Source: Pseudomonas maumuensis
Lineage (GTDB): Bacteria; Pseudomonadota; Gammaproteobacteria; Pseudomonadales; Pseudomonadaceae
Assembly (NCBI RefSeq): GCF_019139675.1
Contig: NZ_CP077077.1
Coordinates: forward strand, 5,456,001 to 5,520,000
DNA: 64,000 nucleotides
Direction of reading: 5' to 3'
This document shows positions 9,997 to 18,177 of this stretch, piece by piece; the stretch's first letter is position 1, and each line of letters begins with the position of its first letter. The notes beneath the pieces are model-generated. The model saw only the letters and a list, made by a program, of their open reading frames with translations. It ran no database searches and was not told the origin of the DNA. Made by a program: the position numbers and the translations under genes.

Positions 9997-10677
9997 CTTG
10001 ATTTTCAACTCCGATAAGTTTGTAGCAACACGATCAACAAGATCGTCCCAGCTCCTGTAAAGCCTTGCGTTCAAACTAGTAAACTGAGGAACACCTTGAG
10101 TTACTTTTAACCTTTCCCCCGCCTGATACATCGTATCTTTTATCTTTAAAATTGTTGGCGTATAGTCCCTGAACGATGGAGCCTGAAAAGTATTTATATA
10201 ACCAAGCCTTAAAAGACTATCTAACCGCTTACAAAAATCTGCTCGATTCGCCTTTGCCTTCTCTGAGCTTTCTATTCGCCCTGATTCAAATGCCTTCTTA
10301 AAGTCTTGTAACTCACCCCCACATCTATCAAAAAGACCTTTATCAACAATACTTAGATCAAAATCAGAAGAAACACTAAACGTATTCCCAAATTTGTGAG
10401 GCGCCATTGAGAAACCTATTCGACCACTACCCTGCAGAGTAACATCAACACTACTGATACCTAAAATGCTAGCAACCCAAAAACGCATCTCATCGTAAAC
10501 ACCTGCTCCCTCTTTGAAAGCAAATGGTATCCCTTCGCTTAACCACAACCTAGCCAGCGACTCCAGATCGTATTTAGATGAAGTTTTTAATATATGCTTA
10601 AACTCATGAGACTCAGGATGGTGCGCCAACTTTCTCAACATCGGGTTTGACTGATCGAATGGCTGCCAAGAAGTCAT
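9985..10677 (-). CDS. Uncharacterised nucleotidyltransferase-fold protein
   Basis: I do not recognise a named family. 230 residues from an ATG preceded by AAGGAG (10-base spacer); the frame is open nine codons further upstream. LQGSGRIGFS (82-91) followed by SSDFDLSIVD (103-112) fits the nucleotidyltransferase pattern of a G-S turn and a D-x-D metal site (D105, D107), though the gap between the two is longer than usual. The N-terminal part has FWVASILGISS as a helix before the core; the C-terminal third is helical and unassigned. No signal peptide or membrane segment. The start lies inside the GT51-like gene (65-base overlap), so the two are probably co-translated. Low GC and rare-codon-rich compared with neighbours, suggesting transfer. 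Confidence 0.7.
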   Translation of the reverse strand: MTSWQPFDQSNPMLRKLAHHPESHEFKHILKTSSKYDLESLARLWLSEGIPFAFKEGAGVYDEMRFWVASILGISSVDVTLQGSGRIGFSMAPHKFGNTFSVSSDFDLSIVDKGLFDRCGGELQDFKKAFESGRIESSEKAKANRADFCKRLDSLLRLGYINTFQAPSFRDYTPTILKIKDTMYQAGERLKVTQGVPQFTSLNARLYRSWDDLVDRVATNLSELKIKLPM

Positions 10678-11284
10678 AATACCCCATCTCCTTATGTTTA
10701 GCATAAAGCCGAATAATATGAAGCTCTCTATTAACTATCTTAGCTTTTTTACTCTCACTCATCTTCAAAGGCTCTGGATATTTTAGTCGAGCAACCACCA
10801 TCGCGGCTTCTTTAATAGATAGAATATCTCCATGCAGCCCAAGGCGCTTGCAAACCGCAGCATACCCTACCACTCCAGTCCCAAAGTAAGCCACACTCAA
10901 ATACACAGGCGGAAATACACTTCTTTCCAGGCGGGCGGAAACCAAACACGACAATACGATTTCTTTAAACTTTCGCCTTAATGTACGCTCATAACTAGAA
11001 CTCAAGACCCGCACGAGCTGCTGAACTATAGTACTACCACCTTCAGTGCCAATACCCAGTATCTTTTTTACACAAGCCCTGACTATTGACACAACATCAA
11101 AACCAGGATGACTATAGGCTCGATGGTCCTCGGCCGAGACTAAAGCACATTGTACCATAAACGAAGGCCGACATACTTCATAACCTAACCCATCATGTAT
11201 TTTCAAAATACTCTGAGAAAGCCGATCCGCCTCACTACCATACAGTCGCTCAAAAAGCAGTCTGACCAAAAAACCCAGAAACAT
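10613..11284 (-). CDS. GT51-family (peptidoglycan glycosyltransferase-like) protein without transpeptidase domain
   Basis: 223 residues, small for the family. GT51 motifs can be read in order: motif 1 AEDHRAYSHPGFD (catalytic Glu E52), motif 2 EGGSTIVQQL (81-90), motif 3 RRKFKE (second Glu E108, 56 residues after the first as in PBP1b/MtgA), motif 4 degenerate as VYLSVAYFGTGVVGY where YLN is expected, and motif 5 EAAMVVARLKYPEPL. The N-terminus MFLGFLVRLLFERL is only weakly hydrophobic, without the clear transmembrane anchor of MtgA or PBPs. It starts 15 bases after the cysQ stop with a GGAG sequence 7 bases before the ATG, so it is likely cotranscribed with nudE-cysQ. Low GC. Family assignment is good; whether it makes peptidoglycan is unknown. 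Confidence 0.8.
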   Translation of the reverse strand: MFLGFLVRLLFERLYGSEADRLSQSILKIHDGLGYEVCRPSFMVQCALVSAEDHRAYSHPGFDVVSIVRACVKKILGIGTEGGSTIVQQLVRVLSSSYERTLRRKFKEIVLSCLVSARLERSVFPPVYLSVAYFGTGVVGYAAVCKRLGLHGDILSIKEAAMVVARLKYPEPLKMSESKKAKIVNRELHIIRLYAKHKEMGYYDFLAAIRSVKPDVEKVGAPS

Positions 11285-11299
11285 CCTACATCTCCATAA

Positions 11300-12112
11300 T
11301 CATCTTCTTATTAATCTCTCCCAACCAAAACCATGAGGAAAAGCTAGAAAATAAGGGTTCAAATTATTAGCAACAGGACTGTACGTCAACCTCTCTCCTA
11401 GCATATTAACAACAGTACCTCCCGCCCCCTCTAATACTCCCTGAGCGGCGGCAGTATCCCATTGACAGGTAGGTGCTAAGCGAGGGTAGAAGTCAGCCTT
11501 TCCCTCAGCTAGCATGCAGAATTTCAGCGAACTGCCAATACTAGCTAACTCCAACTCGCCCACGACACTGCTGAGCCCAGCCAAAAGCGCATCCTGGTCC
11601 AAGCTGGAATGTCGGCGGCTAGCAACGACAGTGAAGCAGCCATCTGGCGGAGGTCCATTACGCACCTGGATCATCCGCGCCTCTTTATCGAGCTCCACTT
11701 TCCAGGCACCCAATGCACAGCCACCGAAATAACAATATCCATTGGTCGGCATCGCCACTACCCCGAACACCACCTCGCCGTTCTCGACCATCGCGATGTT
11801 GACAGTGAACTCCTCGCTACCGGCGATGAACTCCTTAGTGCCATCCAGCGGGTCAACCAGCCACCAGCGCTGCCAGCCTTGGCGGATGGTCAACGGAATC
11901 TCGCAGTCTTCCTCGGACAGCACCGGAATCTGCGGTGCCAGGGCCCGTAGGCCATCGACGATAACACGATGTGCCGCCAGGTCGGCAGCGGTTACCGGTG
12001 AATCGTCGGCCTTGCTGGTGACCGCCACATCGGCGCGCCAGAACGGCAGGATCGCTTCGCCGGCCAAGCGAGCGAGTGCCACCACGTCGAGCATCAATTG
12101 CCGATCATTCAT
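11300..12112 (-). CDS. cysQ: 3'(2'),5'-bisphosphate nucleotidase CysQ
   Basis: Removes the 3' phosphate from PAP/PAPS, clearing the by-product of sulfate reduction. 270 residues of the inositol monophosphatase fold, with metal-site motifs VLSEEDCEIP, DPLDGTKEF and WDTAAAQGVLEGAGG. The start overlaps the nudE stop (ATGA). Base composition changes inside the gene: the 5' half (above about 11750) is GC-rich like the chromosome, while the 3' half is distinctly poorer in GC and continues into the islet at 9985-11284. The protein still has all motifs, so the mosaic gene should be functional. Confidence 0.93.
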   Translation of the reverse strand: MNDRQLMLDVVALARLAGEAILPFWRADVAVTSKADDSPVTAADLAAHRVIVDGLRALAPQIPVLSEEDCEIPLTIRQGWQRWWLVDPLDGTKEFIAGSEEFTVNIAMVENGEVVFGVVAMPTNGYCYFGGCALGAWKVELDKEARMIQVRNGPPPDGCFTVVASRRHSSLDQDALLAGLSSVVGELELASIGSSLKFCMLAEGKADFYPRLAPTCQWDTAAAQGVLEGAGGTVVNMLGERLTYSPVANNLNPYFLAFPHGFGWERLIRR

Positions 12113-12675
12113 ACGCTCAGCACCCCACGCTGAATCAGCAGATCACGGGCCAGGTACAACGCCGCCAGCGCCCGACCTTCGCTGAACTGCGGGTGCATAG
12201 CCAGGGCCGAGAGCTCGCGCAGGTTGACCTTGTCGACACGCATCGGCTCGGGTTCGTCGCCTTCCAGACGCTCTTCATAGAGGTCGCTGGCCAGGACCAC
12301 CTGGATCTTCTGGCTCATGTAGCCGGGCGACAGCGACAGCTCGGTCAGGTGCTCGAGCTGACGCGCGCCGAAGCCTGCCTCTTCCTTGAGCTCCCGGTCG
12401 GCGGCGGCTAGTACGTCCTCGCCCGGCTCGATCAGCCCCTTGGGCAGGGACAGCTCGTACTCGTCGGTACCGCCGCAATACTCCTCGACCAGCACCGCGT
12501 GCTCGGCGTCGAGCATGGCCACGATCATCACCGCGCCATAGCCGTTGCCACGGCCGACCAGTCGCTCATAGGTGCGCTCGGTGCCGTTGGAGAAGCGCAA
12601 CTGCACGGCTTCGACGCGGAACAGGCGGCTGCTGGCGACGATCTCGCGACTGAGGACGGTGGGTTTCTGGCGCAT
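12109..12675 (-). CDS. nudE: ADP compounds hydrolase NudE
   Basis: Nudix hydrolase acting on ADP-ribose, Ap3A and NADH-type substrates. 188 residues from the ATG at 12675 (MRQKPTVLSREIVASS), which has AAGGAG 7 bases upstream. The Nudix box GLIEPGEDVLAAADRELKEE continues with AGFGA and is complete. It is the first gene of nudE-cysQ; both degrade nucleotide by-products. Divergent from yrfG across 64 bases. Confidence 0.93.
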   Translation of the reverse strand: MRQKPTVLSREIVASSRLFRVEAVQLRFSNGTERTYERLVGRGNGYGAVMIVAMLDAEHAVLVEEYCGGTDEYELSLPKGLIEPGEDVLAAADRELKEEAGFGARQLEHLTELSLSPGYMSQKIQVVLASDLYEERLEGDEPEPMRVDKVNLRELSALAMHPQFSEGRALAALYLARDLLIQRGVLSV

Positions 12676-12739
12676 GGGGCGGCTCCTTGGCGTGAACGGG
12701 TTACTATACCGTGGCTTGCCGACTGATCGAGAATTTCCC

Positions 12740-13402
12740 ATGCCTGTTCTTCCCTGGTCCGCCATCGATACCGTCCTGCTGGACATGGACGGCACCCTGC
12801 TCGACCTGCATTACGACAACCGCTTCTGGCTGGAGCACCTGCCCCAGCGCTATGCCGAGCTGCATGGCGTGAGCCGGGCCATGGCCGAGCTCGAGCTGCG
12901 CCCTTTGTTCGAACAGCATGCCGGCACGCTCAACTGGTATTGCCTGGACTTCTGGAGCCGTGAACTGCGCCTGCCGATCCGCGAGCTCAAGCTGGAGATT
13001 GCCGACCTGATCGCCTTGAAGCCGGATGCCGATACCTTCCTCGCCGCCATTCGCAAGGCTGGCAAGCGGGTGGTGATGATCACCAACGCGCACCGCGACT
13101 CGCTGTCGCTGAAGCTGGAGCGGGTGGAACTGGAGCCGTACTTCGAACGACTGATCAGCTCGCACGACTATGGCTATCCGAAGGAGAGCCCGCAGTTCTG
13201 GGATGCGCTGCAGGCGGACATAGGTTTTGAACCGGCGCGCAGCCTGTTCATCGACGACACCTTGGCGATTCTGCGCAGTGCTCGGCGGTTTGGCGTGGGA
13301 TACCTGTTGGCTGTACGCCAGCCGGATAGTCGGGCCGAGCTGCGGGATACCCAAGAGTTTGCGGCGGTCGAGAATTATCGGGATTTGTTGACTGGGCTGT
13401 AG
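12740..13402 (+). CDS. yrfG: GMP/IMP nucleotidase YrfG (HAD family)
   Basis: HAD-like hydrolase of 220 residues. Motif I is LLDMDGTLLDL (nucleophile Asp), motif II VVMITNAH, motif III and IV lie in DYGYPKESPQFW and SLFIDDTLA. The family dephosphorylates GMP and IMP. The start MPVLPWSAIDTV is the first that fits the family; the reading frame extends upstream into the nudE promoter. Followed by a REP-type palindrome shared with the convergent kbp gene. Confidence 0.88.
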   Translation: MPVLPWSAIDTVLLDMDGTLLDLHYDNRFWLEHLPQRYAELHGVSRAMAELELRPLFEQHAGTLNWYCLDFWSRELRLPIRELKLEIADLIALKPDADTFLAAIRKAGKRVVMITNAHRDSLSLKLERVELEPYFERLISSHDYGYPKESPQFWDALQADIGFEPARSLFIDDTLAILRSARRFGVGYLLAVRQPDSRAELRDTQEFAAVENYRDLLTGL

Positions 13403-13410
13403 GCCTTATC

Positions 13411-13454
13411 GCGGGACAAGCCCGCTTCCATGAGTGCTCCGTCGTGGAAGCGGG
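13411..13454. repeat. REP-type palindrome between yrfG and kbp
   Basis: CCCGCTTCCA (13421-13430) and TGGAAGCGGG (13445-13454) are exact inverted repeats with a 14-base loop; a smaller GCGGG-ACAAG-CCCGC hairpin lies at 13411-13425. The position between two convergent genes suits a bidirectional terminator role. The core resembles the pseudomonad REP consensus. Confidence 0.7.
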
Positions 13455-13467
13455 ATCGTCGACAAAC

Positions 13468-13908
13468 TCAATCAGGAATACGCAGCACCTGTCCCCGATA
13501 AATCTTGTCCGGATGTTTGAGCATCGGCTTGTTCGCTTCAAAGATCTTGTTGTACTTGTTAGCGTCGCCATAGACACGCTTGGATATAGCACTCAAGGTG
13601 TCACCCTTCTCGACCTCGACGAACCGAGCCGCCTGGGCCACCGGCCCGGTAACGGTTATCTGGTCATCCACCGAGGCCACACCGGCGATGTTGCCTGCAG
13701 CCAGGATGATCTTCTCCTTCTCTTCCTGGCTCCTCACCTCGCCCTTGAGGATGACCTTGTCACCCTCTACAGTGGCCGAGATGTTCGGATTGCCCAGACC
13801 AACGTCCTGGACGTGTTTCTTCAACTGTTCCTCGGCATTGGCGTTACCCGGCGTCAGCAGGTCGATCAATTCCTCGCCGGCTTCCTTCACGAAACTGAAC
13901 AGGCTCAT
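13468..13908 (-). CDS. kbp: BON-LysM potassium-binding protein Kbp (YgaU)
   Basis: 146 residues: a BON domain (about 20-90, with KKHVQDVGLGNPNISATVEG and VILKGEVRSQEE) followed by a LysM domain (about 96-144, FVEVEKGDTLSAISKRVYG, GQVLRIPD). This is the layout of E. coli Kbp/YgaU, a cytoplasmic K+-binding protein induced in stress. AAGGAGCGCCAC precedes the ATG. No signal peptide, in line with the family. Confidence 0.9.
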   Translation of the reverse strand: MSLFSFVKEAGEELIDLLTPGNANAEEQLKKHVQDVGLGNPNISATVEGDKVILKGEVRSQEEKEKIILAAGNIAGVASVDDQITVTGPVAQAARFVEVEKGDTLSAISKRVYGDANKYNKIFEANKPMLKHPDKIYRGQVLRIPD

Positions 13909-14083
13909 GTGGCGCTCCTTTGATGGTGAATCCGTGGAAGCAGGAGTCTAGGCCAGGATCGGCCAACCCGCCCCGGTGCGACCAATCGACGCGCTCTATC
14001 ACGGGATAGACGCTAGCGATTAGACGCCATCTGCACAGGGGCCTAGGCTTGTGGGGTCAAACTGCCAGCCGGTATTCGAGCCG

Positions 14084-14911
14084 ATGAACAGCAAGCCACC
14101 GGTCTGCGCGGCGCCCACGCCTCTGGCCCTGCCCGCCGCCAGCAATACCTACGACTACGTCCAGCTTTCCGATGCCGCCCGCGACAATACCCCGCTGGCC
14201 GAGGAAGTGGCGTTGGCGATCGTCTACAACGGCCTGAACCAGGCGGTAATGCTGGTCAGCCCGACCGACCTGGAAGACTTCGCCGTCGGTTTCAGCGTCG
14301 GCAGCGGCATCGTTGCCGGTACCGAAGAAATCTATGACGTGAAGCTCTCCGGCAGCGGTTCGGCGCTCTACGCCGACCTGGAGATTTCCAGCCGCGCCTT
14401 CTGGAACCTGAAGAACCAGCGCCGCCAACTGGCCGGCACCAGCGGCTGCGGCCTGTGTGGCGTCGAGGCATTGGAGCAGGCGCTGCCCGAACTGGACGTG
14501 CTGCCCGGCGCGCCGCTGCCGCCCGCCCACTGGCTGAAAGACCTGCGCCAGCGCATCGACGCCTTCCAGCCTCTCGGCCAGCACTGCGGCGCGGTACATG
14601 CGGCGTTGTTCATGGACCGCGACGGCCAGCTGCTGCTGGGCCGCGAGGACATTGGCCGGCACAACGCCCTGGACAAGCTGATCGGCGCCCTGCTGCGCCA
14701 GCGCATCGAGACCCAAGGGGGGCTGGCCATCGTCACCAGCCGCTGCAGCCTGGAGCTGATCCAGAAAGTCCTGCGTGCCGGCATCCAAACCTTGGTCAGC
14801 CTCTCCGCGCCCACCGGCCTGGCCCTGCAATGGGCGCGCAAGCACAACCTCAACCTCATTCATCTGCCCAAACACAGCGCACCGCGGGTGTTCAGCCCAG
14901 CGGCGGAGTAG
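14084..14911 (+). CDS. fdhD: Formate dehydrogenase accessory sulfurtransferase FdhD
   Basis: Transfers sulfur from a cysteine desulfurase to the molybdenum cofactor of formate-dehydrogenase-type enzymes. 275 residues from the ATG at 14084; a GTG at 14051 is a possible longer start. The conserved cysteine loop is SGCGLCGVEAL (C122 and C125). GREDIGRHNALDKLIG and SRCSLELIQKV are typical FdhD segments. Its client is very probably the molybdoenzyme that begins 8 bases downstream. Confidence 0.94.
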   Translation: MNSKPPVCAAPTPLALPAASNTYDYVQLSDAARDNTPLAEEVALAIVYNGLNQAVMLVSPTDLEDFAVGFSVGSGIVAGTEEIYDVKLSGSGSALYADLEISSRAFWNLKNQRRQLAGTSGCGLCGVEALEQALPELDVLPGAPLPPAHWLKDLRQRIDAFQPLGQHCGAVHAALFMDRDGQLLLGREDIGRHNALDKLIGALLRQRIETQGGLAIVTSRCSLELIQKVLRAGIQTLVSLSAPTGLALQWARKHNLNLIHLPKHSAPRVFSPAAE

Positions 14912-14919
14912 TAACAGCC

Positions 14920-17265
14920 GTGACCTCCTACGAAAAACTGCCAGACAACGCCCCCGCCTCCACCCCTCGCTACAAACCCTACCCCGGCCCTGCCGGCGGC
15001 TGGGGCGCGCTGCGCAGCGTGGCCAAGGCCTGGGTGGGCAGCGACAATGCCCTGAAAAACATTCGCGCCCTGCTCAAGACCAACCAGAACGGCGGTTTCG
15101 ACTGCCCCGGCTGCGCCTGGGGCGACTCGCCCGAGAGCGGCATGGTCAAGTTCTGCGAGAACGGCGCCAAGGCGGTCAACTGGGAAGCCACCAAGCGCCG
15201 GGTGGACGCCGCGTTCTTCGCCCGCTACAGCGTCAGCGCGCTGCTCGGACAGAGCGACTATTGGCTCGAGTATCAGGGCCGGCTGACCGAGCCGATGGTC
15301 TATGACCCGACCACCGACCGCTACCAACCGATCGACTGGGACGCCGCCTTCGCCCTGATCGCCCGGCATTTGAACAACTTGTCCAGCCCTGACCAGGCGG
15401 AGTTCTACACCTCCGGCCGGGCCAGCAACGAGGCGGCCTATCTCTATCAGCTGTTCGTGCGCGCCTACGGCACCAACAATTTCCCCGACTGCTCGAACAT
15501 GTGCCATGAGGCCAGTGGCGTGGCCCTGGGCCAGAGCGTCGGCGTGGGCAAGGGCACGGTCACCTACGACGACTTCGAGCACGCCGACACGATCTTCGTC
15601 TGGGGCCAGAACCCCGGCACCAACCACCCGCGCATGCTCGACCCGCTGCGTGACGCGGTGAAACGCGGCGCCCAGGTGGTGTGCGTCAACCCGCTCAAGG
15701 AGCGTGGCCTGGAGCGCTTCCAGCACCCGCAGAACCCGCTGGAGATGCTGACCAACAGCGACCGCCCGACCAACACCGCATTCTTCCGCCCGGCGCTGGG
15801 CGGCGACATGGCGCTGCTGCGCGGCATGGCCAAGTTCCTGCTGCAATGGGAGCGTGAGGCCCAGGCCAGCGGCGCGCCGGCGATCTTCGATCATGCGTTC
15901 ATCGCCGAACACGGCCATGGCGTGGACGAATACCTGGCGGTGGTCGACGCCACGCCATGGGAACAGATCGAGGCACAGTCCGGACTGACCCTGGCCGATA
16001 TCGAGCTGTCGGCACGCATGTACTGCAAAGGCAAGCGGGTGATCATGTGCTGGGCCATGGGCATCACCCAGCACCGCCATTCGGTGCCGACCATCCAGGA
16101 AATCGTCAACCTGATGCTGCTGCGCGGCAACCTCGGGGCCCCTGGCGCCGGCCTGTGCCCGGTACGCGGCCACAGTAACGTGCAGGGCGACCGCACCATG
16201 GGCATCAACGAACGCCCACCGGTGTTCCTGCTCGATGCCATCGAAAAACGCTTCGGCTTCCCAGTACCACGCCACAACGGTCACAACACCGTCGAGGCCA
16301 TCCACGCCATGCTGGAAGGCCGGGCCAAGGTGTTCATCGGCTTGGGCGGCAACTTCGCCCAGGCCACGCCGGACACTGAGCGCACCGCCCAGGCGCTGCG
16401 CAACTGCGAGTTGACCGTGCATATCAGCACCAAGCTCAACCGCAGCCACCTGATTCACGGCAAACAGGCGTTGATCCTGCCGTGCCTGGGCCGCACCGAT
16501 ATCGACCTGCAGGGCGAAGGCCCGCAGGCAGTGACGGTGGAGGACTCGTTCAGCATGGTCCACGCCTCCAACGGCCAGCTCAAGCCGCTGTCCAGGCAGA
16601 TGCGCTCGGAGCCAGCGGTGGTTGCCGGCATCGCCGCCGCCACCCTGGGCAAGCAGCCGGTGGACTGGCACTGGCTGGTGGCCGACTACGACCGCATCCG
16701 CGATCTGATCGCCGACACCATCCCGGGCTTCGCCGACTTCAACGAGCGTCTGCGCCTGCCCGGCGGCTTCTACCTGGGCAACAGCGCCGGCAGCCGCCAG
16801 TGGAAGACCGCCAGCGGCCGCGCCAACTTCAAGGCCAATCTCCTACCGGACAGCCTGCTCGACGAGCGCGTGCGCGCCAGCGGCCAGCTACCGGACCTGA
16901 TCATGCAGTCGATGCGCTCGCACGATCAGTACAACACCACCATCTACGGCATGGACGATCGCTACCGCGGCGTGCGCGGCCAGCGCGACATACTGTTCGC
17001 CAACGAAGCCGATATCGTCCGCCTGGGCTTCCAGCCGGGGCAAAAGGTCGACATCGTGTCGCTCTGGGGCGATGAGCATGTGCGCCGGGTGCATGGCTTC
17101 ACCCTGCTGGCGTTCGACATCCCCGCCGGCCAGGCGGCGGCCTACTACCCGGAGGTGAACCCGCTGGTGCCGCTGGAGAGCATCGGTGACGGCAGCCACA
17201 CGCCGACGTCGAAGTTCATCGCCATCAAGCTGGAGCGCGCGCGGGACGACGGGCGCATCATCTGA
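14920..17265 (+). CDS. FdhF/YdeP-family molybdopterin oxidoreductase
   Basis: 781 residues from a GTG start 8 bases after fdhD, chosen because the family N-terminus (YEKLPDNAPAS...YKPYPGPAGGWGAL) starts here; a GGAG lies upstream. A cysteine pair CPGC (C62, C65) opens the protein. FPDCSNMCHEASGVAL, TIFVWGQNPGTNHPRML and CPVRGHSNVQGDRTMG are bis-MGD-binding regions of the YdeP/FdhF family, and the C-terminal MGD-binding domain (about 650-780, DQYNTTIYGMDDRYRGVRG) is present. No electron-transfer beta or gamma subunit is nearby, so it appears to be a soluble cytoplasmic enzyme whose partner is unknown. Substrate could be formate but is not shown. Confidence 0.88.
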   Translation: MTSYEKLPDNAPASTPRYKPYPGPAGGWGALRSVAKAWVGSDNALKNIRALLKTNQNGGFDCPGCAWGDSPESGMVKFCENGAKAVNWEATKRRVDAAFFARYSVSALLGQSDYWLEYQGRLTEPMVYDPTTDRYQPIDWDAAFALIARHLNNLSSPDQAEFYTSGRASNEAAYLYQLFVRAYGTNNFPDCSNMCHEASGVALGQSVGVGKGTVTYDDFEHADTIFVWGQNPGTNHPRMLDPLRDAVKRGAQVVCVNPLKERGLERFQHPQNPLEMLTNSDRPTNTAFFRPALGGDMALLRGMAKFLLQWEREAQASGAPAIFDHAFIAEHGHGVDEYLAVVDATPWEQIEAQSGLTLADIELSARMYCKGKRVIMCWAMGITQHRHSVPTIQEIVNLMLLRGNLGAPGAGLCPVRGHSNVQGDRTMGINERPPVFLLDAIEKRFGFPVPRHNGHNTVEAIHAMLEGRAKVFIGLGGNFAQATPDTERTAQALRNCELTVHISTKLNRSHLIHGKQALILPCLGRTDIDLQGEGPQAVTVEDSFSMVHASNGQLKPLSRQMRSEPAVVAGIAAATLGKQPVDWHWLVADYDRIRDLIADTIPGFADFNERLRLPGGFYLGNSAGSRQWKTASGRANFKANLLPDSLLDERVRASGQLPDLIMQSMRSHDQYNTTIYGMDDRYRGVRGQRDILFANEADIVRLGFQPGQKVDIVSLWGDEHVRRVHGFTLLAFDIPAGQAAAYYPEVNPLVPLESIGDGSHTPTSKFIAIKLERARDDGRII

Positions 17266-17297
17266 CTCGCGCCCGGCAAAGCTGAACGCCACCCACA

Positions 17298-17331
17298 AAA
17301 AAGCCCTGTTCCGCAACGGTTCAGGGCTTTG
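17298..17331 (+). terminator. Rho-independent terminator after the molybdoenzyme gene
   Basis: AAAGCCCTG and CAGGGCTTT form a stem around a 13-base loop, followed by TGTCAT. It lies 33 bases after the stop codon of the FdhF/YdeP gene and can plausibly end the fdhD operon transcript. Confidence 0.75.
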
Positions 17332-17488
17332 TCATAAGTACCTCAGACAAGCAAAAATCGAGAAAGTTTCATACATAATTCAATAACTTAGAGAATTGTG
17401 TACAACTCGTGCTACTCGTCGGATTCCGATTGCCAGCCGCTTCGCCGAGCCTCAAATTCCGCTTCGTCATCCCTCTGAGGCTCTCTTG

Positions 17489-17968
17489 ATGAAGAAGTAC
17501 TCCTCGATTCTGTTGTTGTCTTTCGGTCTGCTCAGCGGCGTTGCCATGGCAGGCGGCACCACCGAGGCCGGCATTGGCGGCGCATTGGGTGGGGTACTGG
17601 GCTCCGTGGTGGGCAACTCCATCGGTGGTAGCACCGGCGGCGCCATAGGTGCCGGCCTGGGCGGCGCGGCCGGCGGTGCCCTGGGTGCCGACAAGCGCCA
17701 GCGCGGCGAGGCGGCCATCGGTGGCGCGCTTGGCGCGGCCGGCGGCAACGTGGTCGGTCGCTCGATGGGCGGCACCACCGGTAGCTACATCGGTGCGGCG
17801 GCCGGCGGTGGCGCTGGTGGCGCTCTGGGTAACTACATGGGCAACAAGGCCGACGAAGACGAGCGCCATGAGTCGCGCCGCTACCGTCGTGACTACGATG
17901 ACCGCCGCCACTACGATCGCGGCCACCACTACGGCCACCGCAAGCACAAGCGTCACTGGCGCGACTGA
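17489..17968 (+). CDS. Glycine-zipper secreted or envelope protein
   Basis: 159 residues. Signal peptide MKKYSSILLLSFGLLSGVAMA with cleavage after AMA. Residues 25-125 are runs of GGALGG, GxxxG and AxxxG repeats (glycine zipper), able to pack as membrane-associated helices. The last 35 residues are rich in Arg, His, Tyr and Lys (YRRDYDDRRHYDRGHHYGH), which may bind metal, DNA or an anionic surface. A GAGG sequence lies upstream of the ATG. It stands alone between two terminators. Function is not known to me. Confidence 0.85.
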   Translation: MKKYSSILLLSFGLLSGVAMAGGTTEAGIGGALGGVLGSVVGNSIGGSTGGAIGAGLGGAAGGALGADKRQRGEAAIGGALGAAGGNVVGRSMGGTTGSYIGAAAGGGAGGALGNYMGNKADEDERHESRRYRRDYDDRRHYDRGHHYGHRKHKRHWRD

Positions 17969-17992
17969 TCGCCAGGCGTACGCCTGACGCCT

Positions 17993-18022
17993 AAGGCCCT
18001 GCCCCCACCGGCAGGGCCTTTT
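17993..18022 (+). terminator. Rho-independent terminator after the glycine-zipper gene
   Basis: AAGGCCCTGCC (17993-18003) pairs with GGCAGGGCCTT (18010-18020) across a 6-base loop and runs into TTTT. An 11-base-pair GC-rich stem with a T tract is a strong terminator. Confidence 0.88.
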
Positions 18023-18177
18023 CGTTTGCGGACCCGCCAGGGGATTAAGGGCCACCCCGATATGGAGGCCACTAGCCACTAGCTATCATCGCAGTTTCGA
18101 CCACGCACAGGACGCAGGGAATGCGCGCGACCTTCACCGATCTCATCTGTCTGCCCCGGGCCAGGAGAGGCTGAAGG

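Noticed and set aside
10641..10704. Alternative starts for the nucleotidyltransferase-like gene at 10704 and 10641
   Set aside because: Only the ATG at 10677 has a good Shine-Dalgarno (AAGGAG); the others do not.
14860..16671. Long minus-strand open frame (603 codons) opposite the molybdoenzyme gene
   Set aside because: His/Gln/Val-rich shadow sequence without family features.
17489..17968. Glycine-zipper protein as a bacteriocin or amyloid
   Set aside because: Glycine-zipper envelope proteins are common; no immunity or export genes are nearby.
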